This document shows, one piece after another, positions 17,019-24,700 of a stretch of 64,000 nt of DNA (its first letter is position 1; every line of letters starts with the position of its first letter). A program made the translations under genes and the position numbers. The DNA comes from Bilifractor porci (lineage in GTDB: Bacteria > Bacillota > Clostridia > Lachnospirales > Lachnospiraceae). The notes beneath the pieces are model-generated. The model was given only the letters and a program-made list of their open reading frames with translations, was not told the origin of the DNA and made no database searches. Location: contig NZ_VUMV01000008.1 of assembly GCF_009696005.1 (NCBI RefSeq), forward strand, positions 62,001-126,000, in the 5' to 3' direction.

Positions 17019-17990
17019 ATGGAAAAACTGAATCTGACACAGGAATGGGATAAGGTGTTCCCGAAAAGTGACAAGGTGGATCACAAAAAAGTGACCTTTC
17101 ACAACCGCTACGGCATCACACTGGCGGCGGATATGTACACGCCGAAGGGCGCGGAGGGCAAGCTGCCCACTATTGCCGTTAGCGGTCCGTTCGGTGCGGT
17201 AAAGGAGCAGTCCTCCGGCCTGTATGCGCAGAAAATGGCGGAGCTTGGATTTCTGACGATTGCCTTCGACCCGTCTTACACCGGTGAGAGCGGCGGTATG
17301 CCCCGCTATGTCGCATCGCCGGACATCAACACCGAGGATTTCTGCGCAGCGGTAGACTTCCTCTCCGTGCAGGAGAATGTAGACCCGGAGCGCATCGGTA
17401 TCATCGGTATCTGCGGCTGGGGCGGCATGGCGATCAATGCGGCGGCGATTGACACCCGCATCAAAGCTACCGCTGCTATGACCATGTACGACATGACTCG
17501 TGTAACCGCCAACGGATATTTTGATGCTGAGGATTCTGAGCAGGCACGCTTTGAAAAGCGAAAAGCACTGAACACGCAGCGCACGGAAGATTACAGGAGT
17601 GGTACTTATGCATTGGCAGGCGGTGTGGTTGATCCGCTGCCGGAGGATGCGCCGCAGTTTGTGAAGGACTATTACGCCTACTATAAGACGCCCCGAGGCT
17701 ACCATCCCCGCAGCTTGAACTCCAACGGCGGTTGGAATGTGACCTCCTCGCTGTCGTTCCTGAATATGCCGATCTTGCAATACAGCAGCGAGATTCGCTC
17801 TGCCGTGCTGCTGGTACACGGAGAAAAGGCGCACTCACGTTATTTCAGTGAGACAGCGTACAGCAAGCTGACCGGGGATAATAAGGAATTGCTCATTATC
17901 CCCGGCGCAAACCACACCGACCTTTACGATCAGATGGACGTCATTCCGTTTGAAAAGCTGAAAGCGTTCTTTGAGGAATACCTGAAATGA
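17019..17990 (+). CDS. Alpha/beta hydrolase (dienelactone hydrolase-like fold)
   Basis: 323 residues; GGAGG before the ATG and a 2-base gap after the CMD-cupin gene. Alpha/beta-hydrolase features are AVSGPFGAVKEQSSG (oxyanion region), FDPSYTGESGG, and IIGICGWGGMAINAAAIDTRIKA where the nucleophile elbow falls. The elbow reads GICGWGG instead of GxSxG, so the usual serine is absent and the cysteine may serve. Acid and base candidates lie in LLVHGEKAHSR and PGANHTDLYDQ. Part of the MerR-controlled detoxification operon. Substrate unknown. Confidence 0.85.
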   Translation: MEKLNLTQEWDKVFPKSDKVDHKKVTFHNRYGITLAADMYTPKGAEGKLPTIAVSGPFGAVKEQSSGLYAQKMAELGFLTIAFDPSYTGESGGMPRYVASPDINTEDFCAAVDFLSVQENVDPERIGIIGICGWGGMAINAAAIDTRIKATAAMTMYDMTRVTANGYFDAEDSEQARFEKRKALNTQRTEDYRSGTYALAGGVVDPLPEDAPQFVKDYYAYYKTPRGYHPRSLNSNGGWNVTSSLSFLNMPILQYSSEIRSAVLLVHGEKAHSRYFSETAYSKLTGDNKELLIIPGANHTDLYDQMDVIPFEKLKAFFEEYLK

Positions 17991-18428
17991 GACGCGCTTT
18001 GTGTTTCTGCTTCTTGGCGGTTATGGTATTTTTGCTCGCAGCCTGTTCCATGCAGTCACCGGAAGCAGATCCATCTGCTGTCGATGTCAGTACAGAGAGT
18101 GTATCAAATAATGCAGCACAGTCGGGAGTATTGAAAGAGCCGGATGAACTAACCTGCAAAGGACGAAGAAAACAAGGAAGAAAACCCGGAAACAGATTCG
18201 CAAGAGCCTGTGCCTGATGGAACAGAAAACCCTATCTCAATGGATGTGCCATCGGCTGAAACGCAGCCGGGAGATATCGTTTTATATTCCGGCAATCAGC
18301 TTGTCATATTCTTCGGCTCCAATTCGTGGAGCTATACCAAGTTGAGTCACATTGAGGGATTTTCTACTGATGAACTGACCGCGTTGCTGAACAAAGACAT
18401 AGCAGTTATTGAAATAAAAAACGGCTAA
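17987..18428 (+). pseudogene. Cyclophilin-like-fold lipoprotein, frameshifted with internal deletion
   Basis: The ATG overlaps the hydrolase stop (ATGA). The first frame gives a lipoprotein signal, LAVMVFLLAACSMQS, with Cys near residue 20. After LKEPDELT the frame breaks; the +1 frame continues as DEENKEENPETDSQEPVPDG and then the cyclophilin-like C-terminus GDIVLYSGNQLVIFFGSNSWSYTKL. Compared with the related domain in the protein at 43090 (LKIGDAEVPVIWEEN, LTIQMSMYGGFEQVGPIG), the front of the domain is missing, so there is an internal deletion as well as the frameshift. Confidence 0.75.
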
Positions 18429-18470
18429 AATAACAATTGATCATAAGGGCTTGGGACTTTCCCAAAAATG

Positions 18471-18511
18471 AAAACAGAGCGTTTCACGGTCAGCCGGAAC
18501 GCTCTGTTTTT
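18471..18511 (+). terminator. Terminator of the MerR-controlled operon
   Basis: An AAAACAGAGCGTT stem pairs with AACGCTCTGTTTTT around a 14-base loop (18471-18511). It ends in five T, 43 bases after the last stop of the operon. Confidence 0.85.
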
Positions 18512-18581
18512 CAGGTGTGGGTACTCACCGGATTTGCTTGCTGCTCTGCAAGTAAATCTTAATCGTCCCACGCCGTTTTTC

Positions 18582-18601
18582 GCAAGTGTAGCTACACTTG
18601 C
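18582..18601. repeat. 20-bp perfect palindrome in a 220-bp noncoding gap
   Basis: GCAAGTGTAGCTACACTTGC is fully self-complementary. It lies between the operon terminator and the rubredoxin relic, where no gene can be supported (18512-18732). Possibly a protein-binding site or remnant of a mobile element end. Confidence 0.4.
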
Positions 18602-18732
18602 TGTGCTTGCTCTTCCACTAACAATCGCATGATCGCTCTGACGAAAAGCTATTTTATTGCTCGCTTTTTACAAAAGTGATATTATTGTACGAACTGGACG
18701 TTGTCGGGATGCGTTAATCGTTATTATATAAA

Positions 18733-18924
18733 TCAGAGTACTTTGAACTTCTCCTTTTTACGCTTGCATCTCGGACATTTCCAATCATCGGGTAGATTCT
18801 CAATCTTCGTCCCGGCCGGGATGTCATGCTTCGAATCGCCCTTCTCAGGATCATATATATCCACACGGGCATTTAAACCTGCCATTTCCCCAGCTCACTG
18901 AATCTTTTTATCATTTTCTTCCAT
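18733..18924 (-). pseudogene. Rubredoxin, decayed
   Basis: The minus-strand translation has ATG at 18924 (MEENDKKIQ, then TGA), then in shifting frames KCPCGYIY and, after a slip in an ATATATAT run, [40 protein letters not shown]. The second CPRC knuckle and the PDDWKCP core are intact; the first knuckle is out of frame and shortened. At least two lesions make it non-functional. It lies directly downstream of a gene that carries its own rubredoxin domain (18938-19879), suggesting a lost electron-transfer partner of that operon. Confidence 0.75.
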
Positions 18925-18937
18925 TTTGCTTTCCTTC

Positions 18938-19879
18938 TTAAGCCTTATTGAACTTCTCTTTTGGCTGCTTGCATCTCGGGCACTTCCAGTCATCCGGCAG
19001 GTCCTCGAAAGCTACGCCGTCATGTTCCTCGGGATCATACACATAACCGCAGATGGAACAAACATATTTACCGGTTACTTCTTTCTTTGAAAAATCAACC
19101 TTCGGCCAGATCGTTGGCACCGGATTATCCAGATCCATCACACGCTTTGCTTCCAGGTTCTCATAGCCCTGCGGTGTATGGGTTCCCATATAAACGGTCG
19201 GATGATTGCGGACAAACTCACGTACTCTGTCAAGCGATTCACGGGCTGCGGAAAGGTCATCAAAGACTACGGAGAGCTTGTTTTCATAGAGGGCTTCATC
19301 CACGTATGTGATATCCGCCTCAAACATATAGAACAGGTCGTCATTTTCTACGATTACAAGGCTGTTTCCATTTGTATGGCCTTTTGCCTTAATCAGATAG
19401 ATGCCATCCTGTATTTTCTGGCTTTCAGGGAAATTGTAATAAGCCCCATCCGTAAAGCTGACGGGAACAACATTGTCAATTCCCTGCAGTTCATCCGCAG
19501 TAAGTTCCTCCTCATTCACATAGATTTTCGCATTCGGAAATGATCTCAACTCTCCGGAATGGTCACCATGCTTATGTGTGAGAAGAATCTTCGTCACCTG
19601 TTCTGGCTTGTATCCTAAAGCGGCAAACGCCTCCATATAGCTGCAGATATCCTTTCCCGTATATAGGGTACTGTTCTCCTCCGGCACCTCTTCCGGGGTG
19701 CCTGCGGGAAGACCCGTATCGACAAGAATCACCTCATCACCCGTGTCGATGAGATAATTCTGAAGACTGCCACGATATCTGACCTTCGGATCGAACTTCT
19801 CTACTCCTTCTTCACCACCGAATACAAATGGCTGCGTATAAAAGCCGCCTGTTCTGAATTTAACTGCCTTGATCTCCAT
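18938..19879 (-). CDS. Metallo-beta-lactamase-fold protein with C-terminal rubredoxin domain
   Basis: 313 residues. The MBL fold spans residues 1-255: the metal motif THKHGDHSG (HxHxDH) near residue 97, then [19 protein letters not shown] and MGTHTP. Residues 265-313 are a rubredoxin ([24 protein letters not shown]) with two CxxC iron knuckles. The pairing resembles flavodiiron/oxygen-reducing systems but lacks a flavodoxin domain; separate flavodoxin and flavin reductase genes lie just upstream and could supply electrons. Probable role in oxygen or peroxide protection. One base separates it from the upstream flavodoxin gene. Confidence 0.88.
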   Translation of the reverse strand: MEIKAVKFRTGGFYTQPFVFGGEEGVEKFDPKVRYRGSLQNYLIDTGDEVILVDTGLPAGTPEEVPEENSTLYTGKDICSYMEAFAALGYKPEQVTKILLTHKHGDHSGELRSFPNAKIYVNEEELTADELQGIDNVVPVSFTDGAYYNFPESQKIQDGIYLIKAKGHTNGNSLVIVENDDLFYMFEADITYVDEALYENKLSVVFDDLSAARESLDRVREFVRNHPTVYMGTHTPQGYENLEAKRVMDLDNPVPTIWPKVDFSKKEVTGKYVCSICGYVYDPEEHDGVAFEDLPDDWKCPRCKQPKEKFNKA

Positions 19880-19880
19880 T

Positions 19881-20531
19881 TCAATCCTCCTTCGCTTTGT
19901 TTGTTAATGCTGATCCAAGTTCATACGCTTTCTGACACTCCTGCGGAAAAATCGTCTCATGGCGTATCCGTTTTGCCTCCGGATCAAATATCGACCATTC
20001 CCAGTCCGTCCCGGAATAGTCCTTCAGCTGTAAGGTCTCGCCGCTGACAAAAACCTCAGTTGGCCCGACAAACCTGCTCATTGTCTGCTGGTAATTATTC
20101 AAAAGTGCTTGATAGCCATAATCCGGCGAATTACTGGTCATGATCAAAAGTACCGGGAGCACATTCTGATTGCAGCATGGCGTTTCAGCATTATAGGTCA
20201 GGTTCTGAAAGATCAGTCGTTCATAGAGTGCCCGGAAAGATGCCGTCATCTCACCAAGATAATTCGGAGATCCGATGATCAGGCCATCCGCTTCCCGGAT
20301 TGCGTTGAGCACCGGAGTAAGACCATCTCTGCAAATACAATGACCTTTATTCTTTTCTCTCTTACACCCAAAGCAGGAAATACATCCGGTATATCTTTCC
20401 AGCTTGAAAAGATCGAACTTTTCCACCTCTGCTCCGGCAGATTCAGCGCCCTTTATCGCTTCATTGATCAGCGTGTCTGTGTTCCAGCCTTTTCTCGGTC
20501 CTGCGTTGACCGCAACGATTCTTTTACTCAT
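19881..20531 (-). CDS. Flavodoxin-family NAD(P)H oxidoreductase
   Basis: About 216 residues from the ATG at 20531, which has AGGAG 7 bases upstream; the ATG two codons before sits on that site. An FMN loop [14 protein letters not shown], a Cys cluster [22 protein letters not shown] and [19 protein letters not shown] identify an iron-sulfur flavoprotein-like family. It overlaps the flavin reductase gene upstream by four bases. Likely an electron carrier of the redox operon. Confidence 0.85.
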   Translation of the reverse strand: MSKRIVAVNAGPRKGWNTDTLINEAIKGAESAGAEVEKFDLFKLERYTGCISCFGCKREKNKGHCICRDGLTPVLNAIREADGLIIGSPNYLGEMTASFRALYERLIFQNLTYNAETPCCNQNVLPVLLIMTSNSPDYGYQALLNNYQQTMSRFVGPTEVFVSGETLQLKDYSGTDWEWSIFDPEAKRIRHETIFPQECQKAYELGSALTNKAKED

Positions 20532-21133
20532 ACGCATTCTCCTCTCCTGAGTGTCTTCTTCATCTCTGCCCCAGGCTTAAAAGCATCTGAAATTACTTCA
20601 CCTACATTAAGATATCTCATCTGCTCTTCATCATAAATGATTGGTTTTAATTTCTCCAAAACGATCCTTCCTTTCTCATTCAGGATCGATTCATCCGCCA
20701 GAATGCGTTTCACTTCACCCGTCACCTGCATATGGCTTCCAACAGTAACCGTATGAACGATCTCACATTCCAGCGACAGCAGCATCTCATTGATGATTGG
20801 AGCATGGACAGTCTTTGCATTACTCACGCTGAATCCGATATCTTTCAGTTTGTCGGAATTATAGCCTGATTCCACGCCCAGATAATCGGCTTCTCTCACC
20901 TGATCAATGCTTGGAAATCCAAGCACAAACGCATTGTTTTCCAGCATATCCGCAAGTGTCTTTCTTCTTTGTGTTGCATTGATTGCAATCGTCACGCACG
21001 GCGGTACGTGACTGCTCACCATATAGAATGCCAGTGTACAGGCATCTGCCTTCCCATCTTTATCATAGGCCGATACAACGACTGTCTCGGTTGGAGAGAC
21101 AACCGCATGCAGTTTCAATTCTTTCTTTGCCAT
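20528..21133 (-). CDS. Flavin reductase / flavoredoxin-family protein
   Basis: About 201 residues. It matches the FMN-binding split-barrel flavoredoxin family: a VVVSAYDKDGKADACTLAFYMVSSHVPPCVTIAIN core, FVLGFPSIDQVREADYLGVESG, and a C-terminal RYLNVGEVISDAFKPG. These proteins bind FMN and pass electrons from NAD(P)H or reduced partners. It sits between the EFR1 ferredoxin gene and the flavodoxin gene with minimal spacing, so all act in one transcript. An alternative start lies three codons upstream. Confidence 0.85.
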   Translation of the reverse strand: MAKKELKLHAVVSPTETVVVSAYDKDGKADACTLAFYMVSSHVPPCVTIAINATQRRKTLADMLENNAFVLGFPSIDQVREADYLGVESGYNSDKLKDIGFSVSNAKTVHAPIINEMLLSLECEIVHTVTVGSHMQVTGEVKRILADESILNEKGRIVLEKLKPIIYDEEQMRYLNVGEVISDAFKPGAEMKKTLRRGECV

Positions 21134-21144
21134 GTCCACCACCC

Positions 21145-21906
21145 TTACTGATTAGCTTCGATAATATCCTTCAACGTCACAAATTCATTGCGGAAATGAG
21201 TAGTCCCGGCTTCCAGTTTCATATGGATTGCACTCTGCGGACAGTTATGCAGGCAGGCGTAGCACACCTCGCAATGATCTGAGAATTTCACTTCATCCTC
21301 TGTGACAGTGATGTTATTTGCAGGACAGACCTTCGCACAGATACCACAGTGAATACAGCTTTCATTTACGGTATACGAAAGCGCAGTATCCTTCCTCAGC
21401 CACTTGTCCGCCAACATCTTGCGGTACATCGCCATCTGTGCCTTTGTGATAGGCGTGATCTTGACTTCTTTAGTCTTCCGGGCGGCAATATCAGCACAAA
21501 CGATTTCAAGCTGTCCTTCCACATCCTTCTTCGGCAGTGTATCGATCTGCTCCTGCATATCAAAGTACGGGATAAAATTATCTACCATCTGAACGGCATT
21601 CACATAACTGAGTGTGAGCCCGGCTTCCTGCGCCGTCAGTTTCGCATGGGCATAAGCCTCTCCGAACCCTGCGCCATAGGTGTAGATGAAGAAGAAATAG
21701 TCCGTTTCAATTTTCGCCTTCTTCATAAACGCTCTGACCATCATCGGCATCTCAGCGTTATATACCGGACAGACGATTCCTACTGCTTCATCTGATATTT
21801 CTATTTCGTCCTTCCTCATCAGCTGAGGAATGGACAACAGCACACCGCCGATCCTTTTAGCTACATATAGGCAGTTTCCTGTTGCCGTAAAATAGCATAT
21901 CGTCAT
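21145..21906 (-). CDS. EFR1-type flavodoxin-ferredoxin protein
   Basis: 253 residues. Residues 1-150 are a flavodoxin-like domain (FTATGNCLYVAKRIGG, VCPVYNAEMPMMVRAF, FFFIYTYGAGFGEAY). The C-terminal part holds two 4Fe-4S clusters: CIHCGICAKVCP and CEVCYACLHNCP. This is the EFR1 family common in Clostridia. It likely shuttles electrons between ferredoxin pools and the flavoproteins encoded downstream. Located in the cytoplasm. Confidence 0.9.
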   Translation of the reverse strand: MTICYFTATGNCLYVAKRIGGVLLSIPQLMRKDEIEISDEAVGIVCPVYNAEMPMMVRAFMKKAKIETDYFFFIYTYGAGFGEAYAHAKLTAQEAGLTLSYVNAVQMVDNFIPYFDMQEQIDTLPKKDVEGQLEIVCADIAARKTKEVKITPITKAQMAMYRKMLADKWLRKDTALSYTVNESCIHCGICAKVCPANNITVTEDEVKFSDHCEVCYACLHNCPQSAIHMKLEAGTTHFRNEFVTLKDIIEANQ

Positions 21907-22003
21907 CTGCCATCCTCCTACAATGTCTGCTTATTCCTTCTGATCGCTGCCATCCTATCAAGGTTTCCATGCCTGATCTCATTATCAAGCGCTTCAATAA
22001 TCT

Positions 22004-22093
22004 CTTCTTTCCTTTATAATCCGACAGAGTATGTACTTCTCCGTTTTGATCCGGAAGTGAAAACTCCGGCGCTTTACTGCCAATCTCCAACAT
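22004..22093 (-). pseudogene. Bcp/PrxQ peroxiredoxin, 5' fragment
   Basis: Translation from ATG 22093 gives MLEIGSKAPEFSLPDQNGEV followed by HTLSDYKGKK, nearly identical to the start of the intact Bcp at 8761-9216. The peroxidatic cysteine region is gone. In a shifted frame the following bases read EEIIEALDNEIRHGNLDRMA to a stop just before the EFR1 gene, likely the tail of another lost gene. This is a second remnant of a peroxide-defence gene in the window. Confidence 0.8.
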
Positions 22094-22106
22094 TCTTTGT
22101 TCCCTC

Positions 22107-22565
22107 CTACATATTCTTTTCCATGCTGACAAGCAGGTGGTTCAACAGTTCACGGAGCACCAAAAGATCCTCCTGCGGCAGAGGTAAACAATTTTGGATC
22201 TCCCCCGGCACACTCTTTGCTTTTTCTTTCAGATCCCGTCCCTCCTGCGTCAGCGTAACATATAGTTTTCGCACATTTCCGTCCGGCTTGATCCGGTTAA
22301 TCAGTCCTGATCTCTCCATCCTTTTTAAGAGAGGCGCAAGCGTGCCAGAATCAAGATAAACTTTCCTGCCAAGCTGTCCTTCCGTCATGCCGCCGTGTTC
22401 CCAGAGCACCATCATCACAAGATACTGGGTATAGGTCAGATTTAACGCTTCAAGAGGTTTTCGATACTGCCTGACCACTTCTTTCGCGCAGGCATAGAGC
22501 GGGAAACAGAACTGATCTTCAAGGCGCGGGACTTCATCAATCCTCATTGTCTTTGTATCAGCCAT
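22107..22565 (-). CDS. OhrR-like MarR-family regulator
   Basis: About 152 residues; the ATG at 22565 follows GGAG. The N-terminal LEDQFCFPLYACAKEVVRQYRKPLEALNLTYTQYLVMMVLWE resembles OhrR, including the redox-active Cys beside the FPLYA motif. The winged helix (LGRKVYLDSGTLAPLLKRMERSGLI and KLYVTLTQEGRDLKEKA) follows. OhrR proteins sense organic peroxides by cysteine oxidation and derepress protective genes. Here it lies inside the redox operon, next to a broken bcp. Confidence 0.88.
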   Translation of the reverse strand: MADTKTMRIDEVPRLEDQFCFPLYACAKEVVRQYRKPLEALNLTYTQYLVMMVLWEHGGMTEGQLGRKVYLDSGTLAPLLKRMERSGLINRIKPDGNVRKLYVTLTQEGRDLKEKAKSVPGEIQNCLPLPQEDLLVLRELLNHLLVSMEKNM

Positions 22566-22593
22566 CCTATTACTCCAAAGTCTGTTTCTCTTT

Positions 22594-22633
22594 GCAAAAA
22601 GGCTGGCGCGCATTGCCGCAGCGTCAGCCTTGT
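22594..22633 (-). terminator. Intra-operon terminator
   Basis: On the minus strand an AGGCTGACGC/GCGCCAGCCT-like stem with a 10-base loop is followed by TTTTTGC. It lies after the small wHTH gene (22644) and before the OhrR gene. It probably separates the ferritin-like/PNPOx group from the OhrR/flavoprotein group. Confidence 0.65.
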
Positions 22634-22643
22634 CATTACTATT

Positions 22644-22826
22644 TTACTTTTCTGCCGGCTCCCATTTGCACCTGATCGGTGAAACGATGGAACCTTCCTT
22701 CTTCATAGCTGTGAAAGCCTTGTCTACTACTTTCCTGTCTAATCCTGTCAGTTCTGCGACTTTGCCGGCATTTAACGGCTCTCCGGCTTTCTTCATTGCC
22801 TCAAGGATGATCTCTTTCTCGTTCAT
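22644..22826 (-). CDS. Small winged-helix DNA-binding-like protein
   Basis: 60 residues from the ATG with AGGGGG six bases upstream. The whole protein is one wHTH-like fold: EIILEAMKKAGEPLNAGKVAELTGLDRKVVDKAFTAMKKEGSIVSPIRCKWEP. Such mini-proteins are common next to clostridial redox genes and may act as accessory regulators. Function is inferred from the fold only. Confidence 0.7.
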   Translation of the reverse strand: MNEKEIILEAMKKAGEPLNAGKVAELTGLDRKVVDKAFTAMKKEGSIVSPIRCKWEPAEK

Positions 22827-22837
22827 ATCCATCCCCC

Positions 22838-23239
22838 TTAGAATGCGACGGTTTCCGGTTCCTCCGTAAAGGAGCTGAATGTTGCCGTGGCACTCTTAAA
22901 GTAGAGCATCTGCATATTGTCATCATCCGCGCTGTACATAGCTTTCAGAGAAGGCATCTTTTCAAGCATAGCGACTTTGACATCATGACTATCGTCATTC
23001 ACAAGTTCACCTGCGATACGTACCCACTTTCCGCCTTTGAATGCGCAAATCTCAACCTTCGGATTTGCCGCGATCTGTTTTGAAACAGGCTTTACCTTGC
23101 CGGTCTGTATGTACAGTTTTCCATCATACAGAAGTGCCGTACCAAATGCCCGGACTCTCGGCTGGTCACCTTCTACAGTTGCAAGATAATAGGTATTTGC
23201 CTCATCCAAAAACTGATAAACTCTCTCAATTCCACTCAT
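22838..23239 (-). CDS. Pyridoxamine 5'-phosphate oxidase-family flavoprotein
   Basis: 133 residues, a small split-barrel FMN-binding protein. Typical pieces are NTYYLATVEGDQPRVRAFGT, LYIQTGKVKPVSKQIAANPKVEICAF and WVRIAGELV. Members are usually F420/FMN reductases or haem-binding proteins rather than true PdxH (about 220 residues). It lies between the ferritin-like gene and the wHTH gene in a redox operon, suggesting a role in oxidative stress. Confidence 0.88.
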   Translation of the reverse strand: MSGIERVYQFLDEANTYYLATVEGDQPRVRAFGTALLYDGKLYIQTGKVKPVSKQIAANPKVEICAFKGGKWVRIAGELVNDDSHDVKVAMLEKMPSLKAMYSADDDNMQMLYFKSATATFSSFTEEPETVAF

Positions 23240-23257
23240 GCTAATGCCTCCTGCTTA

Positions 23258-23719
23258 TTAACCGAGCTGCTCGATCAGATAGTTTTCATAACCTATCCTT
23301 TCGATAATACCCATATGCTGTGCCACCCATGTTCTGTGCTCTGCCTCGCATTCTACGAAGCTTTCCACCAGTTTTCTGGTGATGGAGTCGTCCGTCAGAG
23401 AGGCTGCGATCTTCTCGAGTTCTTCAACTCCCTTATATTCCTTAAAGCCATCGTCCCAATCCTTCAGGAGATCCTTGATCTCGCTGAAAATCGGCTGCTC
23501 AGTATATCCGATCACAGGCTGGCCACCGAGTTCGATAACCCTTTTCGTGCAGTTTCTGGCTTCTTCCAGTTCCTCGTCCCCTTCTTCCTTGCAGCGGTCA
23601 GCGAACTTTCCGAACCCCTGCGCACGGAAAGTGGCTTCATGGATGTAATCTGCCTGTGAGCTGGAATACCATGCGATTGCATAATCGTTAAGCATCTTGA
23701 TCTTTTCATCGAGCGTCAT
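23258..23719 (-). CDS. Ferritin-like/rubrerythrin-type four-helix protein
   Basis: 153 residues; the ATG at 23719 follows GGAGG. Long amphipathic helices carry carboxylate and histidine ligands in ADYIHEATFRAQGFGKFADRCKEEGDEELEEARN and in FVECEAEHRTWVAQHMGII, consistent with a ferritin-like di-iron bundle. It probably stores iron or reduces peroxide/oxygen. First structural gene after the TetR regulator, so likely controlled by it. Confidence 0.75.
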   Translation of the reverse strand: MTLDEKIKMLNDYAIAWYSSSQADYIHEATFRAQGFGKFADRCKEEGDEELEEARNCTKRVIELGGQPVIGYTEQPIFSEIKDLLKDWDDGFKEYKGVEELEKIAASLTDDSITRKLVESFVECEAEHRTWVAQHMGIIERIGYENYLIEQLG

Positions 23720-23835
23720 AATAACATACCTCCAAATCATATTTCGTGGCTATTACCTTCTGCTTGTTGCGCACAACTACACATTAACTGAAGATCTGTT
23801 CCAAGTCACGTTATGATCCTTTCTGTTTATAACGC

Positions 23836-23849
23836 CGCTTTATAAAGCG
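23836..23849. promoter_or_regulatory. Palindromic operator candidate
   Basis: CGCTTTATAAAGCG is a perfect 14-bp palindrome between the TetR gene and the ferritin-like gene. Related AT-rich half-sites (TTATAA) occur at about 23827 and 23856. The position suggests a TetR binding site controlling the downstream redox operon. Confidence 0.5.
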
Positions 23850-23876
23850 ATGAAATTATAAAGTTATTGATGCCGC

Positions 23877-24428
23877 TCACTCACAAAGAAAGGATCTCAG
23901 CACCTCCGGAATGCTTCTTTCCATCAGATCTGCCACCTGCTTGTAGGACAAATCGGATCTTTCCGTAAGCCAGTCATAGAGGAACTGATTTGTCCCATAA
24001 CAAAACATCTTCACAATGGCAGACAGATCCTTCGGACATTCGCTGACGCCAAGTTTTTCTCTGATCTCATTTTCTATAAACCGGATGTTCATTTCAGACA
24101 TCTGGAATAGAAATGAATCTCTTCCACTTGTGTGCTTCAGTGCATTCACCATGAATTTCCGGTTCTCATCATAAAACCGCATACCATCCAGAAGAGTATC
24201 TTTCCACAGGTAGCCTTTTTCACCAATTTTTCCTATAAATTCGCCAGCCTGTCTGGCATAGATCCAGGCGATCATATCGTACTTATCCTTGAAGTAACGA
24301 TAAAAAGTGGGCTGTGTCACTCCACAGTTCTCCACAATATTTGCGATGGTGATCTTGTTGATCGGCCTCTTCTCTGCCAATTCCAGAAAGGAATCTGCCA
24401 GTAGTTCCTTTGTCGTTTTTTTCTTCAT
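23877..24428 (-). CDS. TetR/AcrR-family transcriptional regulator
   Basis: 183 residues. The N-terminal domain is classic: KELLADSFLELAEKRPINKITIANIVENCGVTQPTFYRYFKDKYDMI (residues 6-52). The C-terminal effector domain (TetR_C-like, with FCYGTNQFLYDWLTERSDLSYKQVADLMERSIPEVL) resembles DhaS-type activators. It is upstream of, and on the same strand as, the redox genes, with a palindrome between. Confidence 0.88.
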   Translation of the reverse strand: MKKKTTKELLADSFLELAEKRPINKITIANIVENCGVTQPTFYRYFKDKYDMIAWIYARQAGEFIGKIGEKGYLWKDTLLDGMRFYDENRKFMVNALKHTSGRDSFLFQMSEMNIRFIENEIREKLGVSECPKDLSAIVKMFCYGTNQFLYDWLTERSDLSYKQVADLMERSIPEVLRSFLCE

Positions 24429-24455
24429 CTCAATCTATTCCCAATTATAAAGTAC

Positions 24456-24548
24456 TCAATAGGAACGGGCACCCTCATCTTCTTTGCTCTTTCCATTCCA
24501 TCTATAATAAAACTGTCTGGCCGCCTCTCTCTGCTGCGCATCAGCCAT
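24456..24548 (-). pseudogene. Class I SAM-dependent DNA methyltransferase, N-terminal scrap
   Basis: A 30-residue frame beginning MADAQQREAARQFYYRWNGK and ending KEDEGARSY then stop. The pattern 'AA-QF-RW-GKG-E...S' is how large type IIG/YeeA-like DNA methyltransferases begin (about 900 residues). Immediately upstream is another tiny frame, MAVRKTDESDNLRMV, resembling the start of the 55-residue protein at 35844. The gap 24429-24700 is thus a graveyard of gene starts; nothing functional is seen. Confidence 0.45.
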
Positions 24549-24700
24549 GATCTACACCATCCTTAAATTGTCTGATTCATCTGTTTTTCTTACTGCCATA
24601 ATAAATTTCTCCTCGCATCACGGAATCTATCCAGATCCGCTGCCATGCTCGCGCCCTCATCCAGAAGATTCATCCTACCATGTGCCGACTATCTTATAAA

